DNA of 64,000 bases from Tolypeutes matacus. Lineage: Eukaryota; Chordata; Mammalia; Cingulata; Chlamyphoridae. The position numbers and the translations under genes are program-made. This document shows positions 46,850 to 59,097 of this stretch, piece after piece (the first letter of the stretch is position 1; the number at the start of each line of letters is the position of its first letter). The notes under the pieces are model-generated. The model saw nothing but the letters and a program-made list of their open reading frames with translations, made no database searches and was not told the DNA's origin. The stretch is from contig JAKSZT010054215.1 of NCBI GenBank assembly GCA_026826555.1, positions 18,955,141 through 19,019,140 of the forward strand, in the 5' to 3' direction.

Positions 46850-46975
46850 CCAATGTGTTGCTCATTAGAAATGCAGATTTCTGAGCTTCAATATAAAGGT
46901 ATTGAATAATAATACCTGACTATGGAACCCAGGAATCTGCATTTTTATAAAACTCTTTGCACACCAATATTGGAG
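46850..46975 (+). repeat. hAT-type MER fragment
   Basis: 'tgctcattagaaatgcagatttctgagc' and 'aaccccaggaatctgcattt'-like text, ending 'accaatattggagaaccagg', resembles a MER5/Charlie-derived fragment. Confidence 0.5.
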
Positions 46976-46982
46976 AACCAGG

Positions 46983-47220
46983 CAGTATTGTTTCATGGTT
47001 ACAAGCTGGCCTTCTGAAGCCAGGCTAGTTGGGTTCAATTGGCTCTAGCAGTATAACTTGGGACAGCTTCCTAACGTTTGTTAGCCCACCATTCTCTCAT
47101 CTCTAAAATGATAAACCAATAGTACCTACCTCAAAGGGTTGTTGTGGAGGTTAAATGAGGTCACTATTCAGCATAGTGCCTAAAAAGAAATAATTATCAG
47201 TAAATATTAGATCTTATTTT
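46983..47220 (+). repeat. MIR SINE
   Basis: Sense MIR: 'ttcaattggctctagcagtataacttgggacagcttcctaacg', 'attctctcatctctaaaatgataaaccaatagtacctacctcaaagggttgttgtggaggttaaatgag'. Confidence 0.9.
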
Positions 47221-47284
47221 TATTAATCACCAATTTACTTGTTTATTCCTACCTGAAAAAATTCAATATATCCTAGAACAATCT

Positions 47285-47475
47285 AGAACAGTGGTTCACA
47301 AAGCATGGTCCAGGACCTGCATTATCACCATCACCTGGCAACTTGCTAGAAATGAAAAAGTTGGATCCCATCCAGACATACTGGATCACAAATTCTGGGG
47401 GAGGGCACCCAATAAGCTGTGTTTAGCCCTCCAGATGGTTCTGATGCATGTTGAAGTTTGATCATCACTGACCTA
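47285..47475 (+). mobile_element. MER5A non-autonomous hAT element
   Basis: 'acagtggttcacaaagcatggtccaggacctgcattatcaccatcacctggcaacttgctagaaatg' and 'ctccagatggttctgatgcatgttgaagtttg' match MER5A from near its left terminal inverted repeat to near its right end. Confidence 0.9.
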
Positions 47476-47582
47476 GGAGGATGGGTTAATAAAAGGATTA
47501 ATTGAAAATTACTGTAAGCATACTATGAAAAAAAGCAAAACACATTTTATTAACAGTTAATTATAAAAGATGTCCAGTTTCT

Positions 47583-47632
47583 CTCACACACATGTAAACA
47601 TCAACACACACAGTCACACACACACACATGCA
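47583..47632. repeat. (CA)n-rich microsatellite
   Basis: Interrupted CA repeat. The 95-codon frame that crosses it has no domain. Confidence 0.9.
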
Positions 47633-47879
47633 CATTCATCCCAAACTATGGGTAATGCAGCCTGCGTTTCTCTAAGTAACGCCCAATTCCTCTCAGACCC
47701 ATCTCTCCTCTGGTTTGTTTGGCCTTTCTCTTCTCAGTATTCTGATTCTATATTATCTGCTGTTGCTTTTCTGTGGGCTACACTTCCCTACTTCCACAGT
47801 AGTGTCCCCTGGAATAATCACTTCCCTGTGTCATATTTCAGTGTAGAAATACAGTGAGAATAGTCATTGAAGGAAGATA

Positions 47880-48065
47880 GACATGCTATGAGTCTAACAC
47901 AGTTTGTTGATTTCGGGCTAATTACTTAAATCCTCAAAATCCTAGGTTCTCCAACTATTTGAAAGGGAGAATAAACCCACCTTGAAATTTTCTGGTGAAG
48001 ATTAAATGTAACATATGAAAATTATCTAGTACAATGCCTGACACATAATGAATATCAAATAAATG
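47880..48065 (+). repeat. MIR SINE
   Basis: Sense MIR with 'ggctaattacttaaatcctcaaaatcc', 'gggagaataaacccaccttg', and 'gtacaatgcctgacacataatgaatatcaaataaatg'. Confidence 0.8.
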
Positions 48066-48639
48066 GTGGCTAGCATACTAATTGCATTGCACGTTGGCTT
48101 ACTCTCAGCAGTGGCTAAGGTTAATACTTTGTATATAGAAGATTTGCCAAAAATGTATACTGTTTGTTCTACATCTGTTTCTATTTGCACAGAAATTCAG
48201 GGGGGGAATGGAATTGCACTCTTGTCCAATACATACTCAGCAAAAATGTCTACAGGCCTCCTAGTTATTGTCAAGTTCTACCTTATTATAGCAGCTTGGG
48301 GTTTGCGGTTTAGAAGACTCATGCCCTGCTCTTCCCTGGGCCAAGGCAGCAGCAAATGACAGCTCTTAGTGTAAGCTATGCTTGGGGTCATTACACACTA
48401 ACATGTTGTCAGACATAAATGGAATGCCCCTCTCAATGTATTTATGGCACCGAATTTGCCTACTGTCTTAACACTGTTTTACCACTAGTTAGAATAGAAA
48501 GTGACATTCACTAGCATTTTCTCTTTATGTCTCTGGCACAATCTTCATAGCAGCTGTCTCTTTTTTGTGCAGCCAGATCAATTTGCAAATCATTTATTAG
48601 AATATACTTCTGGTCTTGCCTGTTTTAAGTTGAGGAGAC

Positions 48640-48790
48640 TGCAATACTGTGGACTGCATTTCAGACCTACATTCTGATACAAGCTCTATCACTATCATTA
48701 TGGCCTTGAGCCAATTGCTTCATTTCTCTTGCTCACAGAGATCATCAGTTCAACTTCCTCACCTTACAAATGAGAAAAACAGGTACATTT
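48640..48790 (+). repeat. MIR SINE fragment
   Basis: 'agctctatcactatcattatggccttgagccaattgcttcatttctcttgctcac' and 'cctcaccttacaaatgagaaaaacagg' follow MIR order. The stretch between 48,070 and 48,640 looks unique; its 98-codon frame (48,063-48,359) shows no domain. Confidence 0.65.
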
Positions 48791-48829
48791 TGACTAGGTC
48801 AATTTTGTTAAGTATTCCATGAGCCCAAA

Positions 48830-49680
48830 AATTAGTATGTACTTTCTACATAGTTTGACATATGTCATAATGTATTGAATTTCCAATTGTGCTATTCAGA
48901 TCTTCTATAATCTAACTTACTTTTTTGGTCTGCTTGTTTTATCAGTTATAAAGAGAGATGGTTAAAATCCCCATGATCACAGCTGTGTCTATATTTCTTT
49001 CCTATATATCTCTTGTCTATATCTCTTTCCACATGTTGAAGCTACCTTTTGGATCACATACAAATTTATAATTGTTAAATCTTCTTACTGGATTGACTCC
49101 ATTATCACCATGGAGTGTCTCTTTTTCTATCTAGTAATGCTTTATGCCTTGATGTCTACTTTGTATGATAATAATGTAGTTACATAAGCTTTATTTTGGT
49201 GAATGTTTTCATGATTTATCTTTTTTCAATCCTTTTAAACCAACCTTTCTTTCTTCTTTTATTAAAGATGTGTATTGTGTAGCAGCATATAGCAGGGTCT
49301 CGTATTCAGATATTTTACTATGTTGTGCCTAGAGTGGTTTTCATTGTACTCACCCTGCTTGGGAATTTGTATAGCACCTTGGTTATCATTATTATATTTT
49401 TTACTTTAAATTGAAGTGTAAAATAGAGAAAAGTGCACATGTCTTGAATATGCAGTACAATGAATTAGTACAAACTGAATAAACCTTTGTATTCAGATCA
49501 AACACCCAGATGGAGAGAGAGAACAATGCCCACATCCCAAAAGCCTCCTTCATGCTCTCTTCCAGTTCCTATCCTTCTAAAAGTAATCACTATCTTGATT
49601 GTAGATTAGTTCTGCCTATTTATATGCTTAAATACATAGAGCTTCTTAGCTCTGTGGATGTTTAATTTTCATCAGTGTTA
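48830..49680 (-). repeat. Antisense L1 sequences
   Basis: 'gtctctttttctatctagtaatgctttatgccttgatgtctactttg' and 'ttattaaagatgtgtattgtgtagcagcatatagcagggtc' (48,900-49,310), then 'agaaaagtgcacatgtcttgaatatgcagtacaatga' (49,425-49,465), read as reversed L1 segments. The T-rich text from 49,690 to 50,640 may be more of the same. Confidence 0.55.
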
Positions 49681-50664
49681 AAAAAATTCTCAGTTGTCTC
49701 TTCAAATATTGTTTCTAACCCATTTTTTTTATGTCCCCTTCCCTAACTCCAGTTAAATACATTAGACCTTTTCATTATCCCTTATACCTCATCTTTCTTT
49801 CTCTCTGTGTTTCATTCATACCTTCTATTGAATTATCATCCAGGTCACTAATCCTCTCTAGGTTGTCTAATCTGGTGTTAAACCCATCTATTATTTCTTT
49901 ATTTCGTTATTGTATTTTCAGTAATAGAAATTTTTTGTGTGTTCAGTTTTGAATACAAATTTTTATTGTATTCAGTTCTTTAATAACAATTTCCACCATG
50001 TTATCTATATTCTTGAGCATATATTAAGTTATTCTAACTCTCATGTCTAATAACTTGAATATCTAGATTTCATGTGTTTGCTTCTACTATCTGTTTGTTG
50101 TTTTCTCTTTTGCATGCATTCTATTATCCTGTCTTATTAAATGCATTTTAATTTTTTATTGAGGGCTCACATAATTTATTAAAATATTTAGAAATAATTG
50201 TGTTATATTTGTCTAAAGGACATTTAATTTTGTTTCTTGTAAGCATTTAGATTAGGGACTGATCCCCTTAATCTAATCAAGAGTTGATCTGATTCAAAGC
50301 TAGCTTCCACTCTTTGTGAGATCTGATCCATTTGTTTGTCTCTACTGAGGATATGGCCCGCCATCAATTTCATCTGAGATTCTGGTGTGCTTAACGGAGT
50401 CCTGTCTCCTTTGTGGGCTATATACTAAAAAATGACCCCCCTCTTAGTCACATAACATTATTAGAAGCTCCACTCTGCTTCTCAATCTCTTGCCAATGTT
50501 TTTCTTCTCTTTTTGAGAATCAACACATGTCTCAAAGAGAAAAGTGGTGATGAATGTTGTGTTCATTTCTTTGGGTGCTTTCTTTCCTCCTGGGATTTTG
50601 ATCAGCTAAATACTTTTGAACCTCTCTGATTCTTTCATATAGACTTTTAAAAAAAATGTCCAGA

Positions 50665-51079
50665 TGTTATGGATTAACTTGTGTCCCCCAAAAAAGATAA
50701 GCTGAAATTCTGATTCCAAGTACCTCAGAGTGTCACCTTATTTGGAAACAGTTTATTACAGACGAAACTAGGCAAGTAAAAGTGAAGTCATACTGGAGTA
50801 GGGTGAGCTTTAATCCAATATGATTTGTGTCCTTATAAGAGAATATTTGGACACAGAGATGGAGGGGAGAACGCCATTTGATGACTGAGACAGAGAACAC
50901 TGTAGATTGCTAGAGCTGTGGAACACACTCTTCTCTATAGACTTCAGAGGAAGCATGGCCCTGCTGACACCTTGATTTTAGACTTCCAGCTTCTAGAACT
51001 GTACGACAATTAATGTCTGTTGTTTTAAGCCACCCAGATTGTGGTACTTTGTAACAGAGGTGCTGGGAAACGATGACCA
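50665..51079 (+). mobile_element. MLT1-type solo LTR with perfect TSD
   Basis: TG...CA ends: it starts TGTTATGGATTAAC and ends GATGACCA. MLT1 landmarks are 'gtgtcccccaaaaaagat', 'tccttataagagaatatttggacacagaga', 'cttccagcttctagaactgt' and 'gttttaagccacccag'. Flanks are CCAGA on both sides (50,660-50,664 and 51,080-51,084), a perfect 5-bp duplication. The length of 415 bp is typical. Confidence 0.92.
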
Positions 51080-51089
51080 CCAGACTTTA

Positions 51090-52350
51090 CAATTTTTATA
51101 AGCTTTACAGTTGTTCTTAGCAGGAGGGTAGGTCATAAAAAAAGTGACTCTGATATTGCTGGAAGTAGAAATAAATCCCTAGGGTCCATTTTGATAATGT
51201 ATTTTTATAGGCATTGAGTCTTCTTTACTTGAACCTCTTGTACAATCAGTACAACTAAATGCTTTGAAATTAGGCATTTTACGAACTAGAGGCTTCCATT
51301 ATATGTTTTGGGTGTTGGTATTAATCTTCTATCAAAACCTAAAGAAATTTATTTATAAGTGTTAAATTAGTGAGTAGCCAAAACATGTGTTTATCCAAAG
51401 TATTTTCAATAACAATACAGAACAAAATTACCTATCTGTAGACCTGAGGATTTAGGGGCAACCTATACAGAATCAGGTGATAACACAGACACAGTTTGAA
51501 TGACTTATTTAACTCAGTGAGCCACAAAATAAGAACAAAGTCATTTAATTATTTGGGATAAAGACATAGTAGGAAATTGGTTGTTTTCCCTTTAATATCT
51601 AAGTCAAAATTGTATTCCATAAAAAATAATTGTTCTCATATAATACCAAAAATGAAGATTCATACTTTGGGAGATAAAAATTGCCACAATTTTTCTTCTG
51701 TCCTTAACAAATAGTGAGTCTTATGCCTATCTTACAAGATGTGTCTTATAAAAGGCCAGAGAAAATGCTTTCATGATGTTTTCGAATTATTTTCTTTGGA
51801 GCCCTCTGAGATTGACAGTGTGGTAAAAGGGAAAAAAATGTAGTGTTCTTTATTTGAAATTAAATAGCATACCTTAGAATCTCTGAAATTGTCAGGAGGC
51901 TTTGTGAAAAGACATTCTTATGCTGGCAAATGCAAGTCCATCTGTTGTTTTAATTTGTCTCTCTAATAATTCCCTGGAGTTTCACTTGGTTTGAATATTG
52001 GAATAAACAGAAATGAATCAGGTCGTTTTCTTTTAATATTAATCCAAAATTTCATTGTAGTATATTAACCATCACCTACCTCCCTTCAAGGTTGTTTGAT
52101 TTCATTAACCTTCACAATAATCCCACTAAATGCAAGATATATTCATTTTATCATTTGTACTTGATTTCTTTAGATAATCAACCTGCAATTTTCAGTGATT
52201 TTCTATGTGAACACCATTGCAATTTGTAGGATTTTTTTTCTCTTTAAACATAGAAATAATACAGCTGTACAAAATATTTGCTCCTTATCACAGGAATGAA
52301 ACCATCCATTTTATATGAAGTATTTTCTAATTTGATAGAAAATATGTTAT
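51090..52350. other. Unique non-coding sequence
   Basis: No recognisable repeat or coding signal over 1.25 kb. AT-rich, moderate complexity. Confidence 0.45.
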
Positions 52351-52361
52351 CAATAATTTTA

Positions 52362-52471
52362 GGGAAACGGATGTGGCTCAAGAGGTTCGGCGTCCGTCTA
52401 CCATATGGAGAGACCGGGGTTCGATCCCTGGTACCTCCCGGTAAAAAAAAAATAATAATAATAATAATAAT
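52362..52471 (+). mobile_element. DAS-type SINE, single head with (TAA)n tail
   Basis: 'agggaaacggatgtggctcaagaggttcggcgtccg' and B-box 'ggttcgatccctggtacctccc' form one tRNA-like head, followed by an A-run and a TAA/ATA microsatellite tail (52,443-52,478). Flanks AATAATTTTA at 52,352-52,361 and 52,472-52,481 suggest the duplication, although the right copy merges with the tail. The head keeps several CpG sites, so it may be relatively young. Confidence 0.92.
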
Positions 52472-52499
52472 AATAATTTTAAAAAACTATTTTAGTCGT

Positions 52500-54160
52500 G
52501 TTTAATTAACATATCTTATGATTTGGAAAATGTGCCATAAACAAAAGTTTCCTATACTTAGATTATGTAATGCTTCTAAATTGCATGTATATATTTTTTC
52601 CTACAAGCATATGTTCTTTCTGTTGTAAATCTATGACACATTTGTAACAGTGACCATGAACTTAAGATGTTGGACACCATTTCTTAGCTGAACTATGATC
52701 AAACATGGGTTATCAAGTTCTTTGGGGCACAAGTCAGTGTCAAGTCCTTAAAATTTGGTCTAGTGCTATAATTTGAGGAACAATAACCTTGAGGCACAAC
52801 AAACCACCCCCCATCCTTGATGAGATCTTCATGCCCTATTAAACTAGAATAATTCTTTCCTTGCTACTTCTCTTCCAGGTGTGTAGACCTTACCCAAATC
52901 AGACTTTAGATGAGACATAAGTCAAGTAATGCTGAGATGAAGAGGTCCTCATTTGGTTTTGGTCCTCCTTCTTTGCTTATTCCTTCCACCACTCCCCCCA
53001 CACTGACCCCCCCCCATACTTGTGTTGCCTTAAATATGAAAGAAGATGTGCAGGCAGAGACGGCTGATCAGATTGTACAGGCAAGGGGAATAAAGACTCA
53101 CAAGTCGTGAGTCCGAGGTTTCAATTCTGTGTTATTAGAGAGAAAACCCAACTTTTAATCTCACCGTTTGCATTTTCATGCATCCCTTTCATTCAAGCAC
53201 TAAAATCTAAAATGTTGTGAAGAGAAAACAAGTTCAGTTAAGTAAGAGATATATAAAACTTGCAAGTGAAAGACATCAAAGGGGATAAAAAGAAAGTTGA
53301 GACAAGGGCAATGGCTTCCAGGAGGAATGAGAATCTAGTTATGCAGCATATTGATGAAAACTGACTTTGTGTGTGCATGTTTATTTGTTTTATTTAGTTA
53401 CATTAGAAGGTTTACTTCCAGGAAATTGTCAGACTGACTCTACACAGATGTGATGTGATATTTTAGAGTACACTTACAGGTTCTAAGCTCTAGGAGACCC
53501 AATTAGTGACACTGCATTCTGGTTGTCGGAGAGCTGAGGTGCTTCTGAACAGTCAAGTACCAGACACAAGCAGCAGAGCCAGAATGATAATAACTCTTAG
53601 TGTGCCAATAGAGGAACGGGGGAAGTTGAATCTGAAAGGCATTAAGTTAACCATATATTGACTGAAGGAAATATTCTGTGTTGATTGGGTGGCATTCGGA
53701 ATGAGACTGCCATGCAGCACAGCTGTTTGTTAACGGAGGGCTTGAGCTTAGGTTTGCCCTCATTCTTTCCGAAATTTCCATGGTCTTTTCACTGCAGATT
53801 TCAGAGAAAATCTAGTTAAACAAATGGAAACTCAACAGTGTTAAATTGTGTGTGTTTGTGCAGCATATGAACATACATAGGAGTTTGGTCTATTTTTCCT
53901 CAAAGTTCATTTCAAAATGGTCTTGGTAGAGAAAATGAAAAATGGAGATTTGGGAAGTCCAGAGAATATTTTAAGCACATTTAAAACCTTGAGCAAGTAC
54001 AAAGGGCAAGAAAATAATAGTAGTGGGTATAATAGTCACCCTATAATTCAAGAGGGTAATAAACTGAGTGTAGGTTGAGTGGTCAATATTGGCGGGTGTT
54101 TTCTTTATAATCTTAAACATGGATCTTTAAGAAACCTTCATAACATAGGCATGATAATAC
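52500..54160. other. Unique non-coding sequence
   Basis: No gene or repeat recognised. A C-rich patch sits at 52,985-53,016. The 66-codon frame at 52,910-53,110 has no domain. Confidence 0.45.
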
Positions 54161-54162
54161 CA

Positions 54163-54310
54163 CTTTTAATGGCTTTACTGAGATATAATTTAGATACTAT
54201 AAAATTTACCTTGTGTAAGTTTGGCTTTTTAGTAAATTTATAGAGTTGTGCAACCAACACCATGGTCCAATTGTAGACATTTCCATCATACCGAAAATGA
54301 AAATACATTT
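54163..54310 (-). repeat. Antisense L1 3' UTR fragment
   Basis: 'ttactgagatataatttagatactataaaatttacc' and 'ttatagagttgtgcaaccaacaccatggtccaattgtagacatttccatcat' are classic reversed L1 3' UTR text. Confidence 0.88.
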
Positions 54311-54559
54311 ATTTATTATATTAAAAATTGATTGCTTATGCATTTTATAGTATTTATTCAATAAGTACAATGTATTGGCCTATAAATCACTTAAACAAAT
54401 GATTGGCTGTGAACCACTTAAATTGGTCTGTAAATCAGTTAAGTGATTTACAAAATATACTGTTTTTAATTTCTGGTAACATATGTATCTTGTTAACACA
54501 GATCTATTAAGTTATGAGGCTATTACGGCAAAGATTTGTGCATATTACACCTAATAAGA

Positions 54560-55010
54560 GGGCCAACAACAGCACCTGGTACAAAAATATTAGCCAGGTT
54601 TATAAAAGCTTGGAGGCATAATTTTCCTCTAATCTGAAAAGGAAAAGTAATTGGAAGAAGATGTTTTATACGTGTTGGTCCTTGAAGGCTGAGAAAAGTT
54701 AAATGAATCTGAGGGATTAAAGGGGCATTCTAAGTAGAGGCCAATAATATAAGCCAAACTGTAATGATGGAAGGAAGCTCAATATGCTGAGAAGACTAGT
54801 TTAGTTGGTTGGGAACCACAGTGTAAGGAGGGGCTAGAGATAAATCTGGAAAGCTAATTTACTATCTGGTCATGTTGATGTTAATTTTCCAGTAAGAAGT
54901 CTATGCTTTAGCCCATTGGAGATGGGAAGCTCTAGCATGTTTTTGTGCAGAATTCTATGACTGAAGGATTATGTAAACGTTAATTTGATGACACATTGTA
55001 GGATTGATCA
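54560..55010. repeat. Old interspersed repeat, unnamed
   Basis: Resembles the unnamed ancient repeat at 26,090-27,200, for example the 'ttgaaggctgagaaaag' and 'tttagcccattggagatgggaagc' segments. Sequence between 55,010 and 55,745 shows nothing I recognise. Confidence 0.3.
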
Positions 55011-55760
55011 AAGAAGGAAAATTAGTAAAAGCAAAATTCTATTTATGCGAATATTGTGGAGGTCTGAGGGGTAAGAGCCTCATCGAGGTCACTGCTCTCA
55101 AATGGAAAAGAAAGAATACAAGAAAGAGGCAATAAGCTTTGGTAACCGAATAGATCTGGATGGAAAGGGTGAAAAAGTAAGTAGAATATCCTAACGCCAA
55201 GGTCAGAAAATGCCCTTCAGTGGGTGACATTCTTTGTTTCTTGTTGTTGACATGGCCAGAAGAGTGGTGTGCTCTTCCTCTGATGAGGCGCTCTCGTCAT
55301 TTTGTCTTCCTTGAAGGTCCTAGAGTTGGCATAGTTAGCTCTAAGGCTTCAGATTTGGGTGATTAGTAATTTTGCACTGGCTGAGAGAAGGGCATAAGGA
55401 AAGACGCGTGCTGTGTTTTCAAATGTTGAAAAAAAAAAATCGTTGAAAACCCATTTACTTCTTATCCTGCGTGCTCTTGGCTCAGTTCTGTTCTATAATT
55501 ATCTAGGTCAAAAGAAATAGGTGAGTCTGTTTCATTTTGATTTCAAGTCAGTTTCATTTATGTATGTTCATGCACAAGCATGAAAAAGAGCAGTTTATTG
55601 ATTTTTTGTCAAATAATCCATATGACATACCATATTTTGTCTAGTAGCATATAGTGCCTTTCATCTACAGCCCGCAGAACTCTGCAAGTGACTCCTGCTC
55701 AAGCACACATCTCAGAGTAGACCCCTGCATGCCACCACCAGACTATAAAAAACTGCCTTT

Positions 55761-55987
55761 TTAGGGGAACGGATGTAGCTCAAGCGGTTGAGCACCTGCT
55801 TCCCACATGGGAGGTCCCAGGTTCGGTCTCTGGTGCCTACTAAAAGCAAAAAACAAACAACAAGCAAACAAATGAAGAAATCAACTCAGGGGATCCAAAG
55901 TGGCTCTGGTTGAGTGCCGGCTTCCCATATACGAGGTCCTGGGTTCAATCCCTGGCCCTGGCACCTCAAAAAAGCAAAATACAAAAC
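55761..55987 (+). mobile_element. Dimeric DAS-type SINE with TSD
   Basis: Head one (55,763-55,840) has 'cggatgtagctcaagcggttgagcacc' and 'ccaggttcggtctctggtgcc'. An A/C-rich linker follows, then head two (about 55,887-55,967) with 'gtggctctggttgagtgccgg' and 'gggttcaatccctgg', then a CAAAA tail. AAAAAACTGCC flanks both sides (55,747-55,757 and 55,988-55,998). Confidence 0.93.
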
Positions 55988-56004
55988 AAAAAACTGCCCT
56001 TTCA

Positions 56005-56880
56005 AATGATAAGTAGCATGAGCTAGAATATTTTCCTTATATTGTATCCTATGCACTTGCTGCTTGTGTGCATTCTTTAAAAAACAAACTTCACATTTGC
56101 ACGTTTGCACTGCAGTGTTTTCATAGTTGTCTCATACACCAACTTTGGGCCAGTTCTTTTTATTTGCTTCTGCACATGTGCAAGTTTATGTATCATCATA
56201 ATTGAGTAACTGACTCAAAGAAAAACTATACCCTTTCAGGATTTTAGAAAACTTAGAGACCACTTAAATGTACCCATCAGTCTTCACATGCATGGTCTGA
56301 CACTCAGAGGAAATCCAATGATTTACCCAAGGTAAACAGAAATTATTGCAGAACCAGGGCTAAATCCCAGGTCTTGACTCTTAGCTCCGTGCTCTTTCTA
56401 AAAAAAAATGTTGCTGGATTCAAAGTGGTCAATAGATGATTAAATTGTTATGCATGATCATAATTACATTTTTATCTTGGAGGGGTTTCTGATGTACAGT
56501 GAAGCTGTACCCAGAGACTCCCCCAAGTCCAACCACATTTCACTTGTGACTCCCTGTGAAAGTAAACAACCTCATAAGTTTGTGCAAAAGAAACCCTTCA
56601 AGCTTATGGACGGGAGCCACTTCACAGACCCCATCCCACTCGGAAAGTTGCTCAGGCGCTTTCTGCCCCAACATCTGTGAGGAAATACATTGTGGTCTAT
56701 GATACATATTCATCTTTAGGGGCTCTTTTCCCAATTAGACTGGGGAATCCTTGAGAGCTGTATTAAGATATATACAGGGGAAAGAAAGTTGCTTAATAAG
56801 GGCCTGAATTTTTCTTTGACTTTAGGCAAGAGGAGAAAAAAGAACCCAGGTCAGCTCAGTAGATCTGGGAATTCACATTT
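56005..56880. other. Unique sequence with a short open frame
   Basis: No repeat recognised. Frames of 76 (+, 56,450-56,680) and 64 (-, 56,540-56,734) codons overlap on opposite strands; neither shows a domain, and with no splice or promoter context neither is called a gene. Confidence 0.4.
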
Positions 56881-56884
56881 TCAT

Positions 56885-56985
56885 AATAATCAGCATTTAT
56901 TGAGCTGCTACTATTAAGTATCAAGCACTGATATAGATACTTGTCATAAAGAACTTCATTTAACCTTCTCAGCACCCCTATGTTA
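56885..56985 (-). repeat. MIR fragment, antisense
   Basis: 'cagcatttattgagctgctactattaagtatcaagcactgatatagatacttgtcataaagaacttcatttaaccttctcagcacccc' is reversed MIR 3' sequence. The following text to 57,400 (including 'gtacttgggatgtgactccaggcaacatcatagagg') looks like an old LTR-type repeat that I cannot name. Confidence 0.75.
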
Positions 56986-57810
56986 CTCTCTCAGTTGGGT
57001 TCCCCAGATAAGTATTAAGACAAATATTCAAGTGCAAGCAGTGTACTTGGGATGTGACTCCAGGCAACATCATAGAGGACTAGGAAAGTGTGATAGGGAA
57101 TGGAAATAAGATGGTGAAATGTGCCTGGTATAGCAAATTATGACTGGGCCCCTGGAGCATAATCTCAGATACTTTCACACCCATGGCCAAAGCAGCTTTG
57201 GTGACCTGAGAAAACAGTTAGGCAGAGATAACAGGATAGGCAGCTGATACCCAGGTCAGTGGGCTTGTGTGTTCATGTTTGGGAGAAAGCTGAAACTGGT
57301 CACAGTGATGTTTGAATAATTTGAGGTTTGGAGATTAAAGGATCCTGTCTAAACACCTTATTATCTTATAATGACAAAAAGAAGCAGAAATAAGCAAGCA
57401 AAAAGAGCATGTCCCAAAGTTATGGGCATAGATCCAACTGGCTCATGAGATCCTTGACCCACATACCTTGTTTTTCCATAGTTGCCTTTCTTCCCTTGGG
57501 TGTCAGGTGCCTTTAGTGATGTGTTTCTCTTTCAAAATAAGTCTTTTGAGCACACCTAGCACCCAGATCTTGGTTTTTAACACCATTCTCCAGTTAAAGG
57601 GAACAAGCTCTTTGGAGAAATGGCTGATTCTAGGACCGGGATGAGACATAAAAAGATGAGCCTAGAGCATCTTGTAGTGCCAGAAAGTAAGGAACTGCTA
57701 AAACACACACACACACACACAAACACACGCACATACATGCACAAAACCAGAATGATAGGTATATGTCAAAAGGACATAGAGGCCAATTGAAAGAGTTCCC
57801 AATGGCCAGG

Positions 57811-58409
57811 TGTGGCTGTTTGAGATTATTTATGAATCCCCAAAAAGAAAAAATATGTTTGTAAACTGGTCTGTTCCTCTGGGTGTGATACCCTTTGATT
57901 GCATTAAATTCAAAGGTTTTAAGTTTACTTGATAAAAGATTAGGCCTTTGATTTGACCACATCAGTAGGGTGTGACTCAGGGTTGAGTCCCCACCCCCCT
58001 GGAGGGCTGTTATAAACGGACACTCACTCAAAAAGACACACAGAAAAAGAGCTCCATAGACACGGAAGAGAAGAGAACTTGGTCATTTCAGTCCTGCCAT
58101 GTGACAGAAAGGAGAAGACCCAAACAGCTGAAGGCCCAGGAAGAGAGGTGAGCCCTATGCCAGCCTATAGCTAAGATCAGAAGAAGCTGGGTTCATGGAG
58201 CCTTAAGAAGAAGAAGGAAGGAGAGCCCAGGCAGAGATCGTCTGCCATCTTGCTTCAACATGTGGCAACAGACTTTGGTGAGAAAGCAGCCTTGAGTTGG
58301 ACTCTTTAGGGCCTTGTAGGTGTAAGTGTTCACCCCAAATAAATACGCTTTATAAAAGCCAACAGATTTCTGGTACTTTGCATCAGCACCCCTTTGGCTG
58401 ACTAATTTA
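57811..58409 (+). mobile_element. Solo LTR, xenarthran class III-like family, copy B
   Basis: Begins TGTGGCTGTTTGAG and ends GGCTGACTAATTTA, the last bases mutated from the usual CA end. It is the same family as copies A and C but in plus orientation. Landmarks are 'gtggcaacagactttggtgag', 'ccaaataaatacgctttataaaagcc' and 'gcatcagcacccctttggctgact'. Flanks CCAGG (57,806-57,810) and CCAGA (58,410-58,414) match 4 of 5. The 133-codon minus frame at 57,630-58,031 crosses its left half and is an artefact. Confidence 0.9.
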
Positions 58410-58594
58410 CCAGAGCTGGAACAATTTGAGTGATAAAATAAACAAAGTAATACTAAATTATAATATAAAGTATAAAATAAATATCTGTGAGTCCATACTG
58501 ATATAAATAAATATTTGAAAAATAAATAAACAAATTAAGGAGCAGAGACAACTCTCCTGTGGAAGGACCCAAAGAATTTTTGTAGGTACACCAC

Positions 58595-59097
58595 TGTATT
58601 AGTCAGCCAAAGGGGTGCTAATGTGAAATATCAAAAATGGTTTGGTCTTTGTAAAGGATATTTATTTGGGGTAGAAATCCACAGATACCAGGCCATAAAG
58701 CGTTAAGTTTCTTCTCTCACCACAGTCCATTACCACGTGTTAAAGCAAGACAGCTGCTGGCGTTTGCCAAGGTTCAGGCTTCTGGGGTTCCTCTCTTCCT
58801 GGGGCTGCGTTTCTCTCCGGGCTTAGCTCCTGGTTCCTCCACAAGGTCAGCTGTAGGCGATCAGGTAAACGGCTTGCTTCTCCTGGGGCCTTCTTTCCAA
58901 CACTAAAACTGCTTCTCAAAAGACTGCTTCAACTGTCCTTTGCCTTGCCTTTTATATTCAATTCCCCACCCACCAAGGGGTGGGGCTCAACGCCCTAATC
59001 CTAACCTAATCATGCCCAGATTAACAGATCAGTTTACAAGCATGATTCAATTATATTTTTGGAATTCATAATTACATCAAATTCCCCAACGGTTACA
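58595..59097 (-). mobile_element. Solo LTR, xenarthran class III-like family, copy C
   Basis: The plus-strand text starts TGTATTAGTCAGCCAAAGG and the minus-strand start is TGTAACCGTTGGGG at 59,097. Flanked by a perfect ACCAC duplication (58,590-58,594 and 59,098-59,102). At 503 bp it is shorter than copies A and B (about 598 bp), mainly through internal loss. It lies 185 bases from copy B in inverted orientation. Confidence 0.92.

Noticed and set aside
46472..46909. 145-codon plus-strand frame as a gene
   Set aside because: Its second half runs into a hAT-type repeat fragment and has low-complexity lysine-rich and leucine-rich text. The better start (46,546) is in another frame. Kept only as part of the CpG-rich finding.
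57630..58031. 133-codon minus frame
   Set aside because: Spans a CA microsatellite, old LINE and the left part of LTR copy B; no domain.
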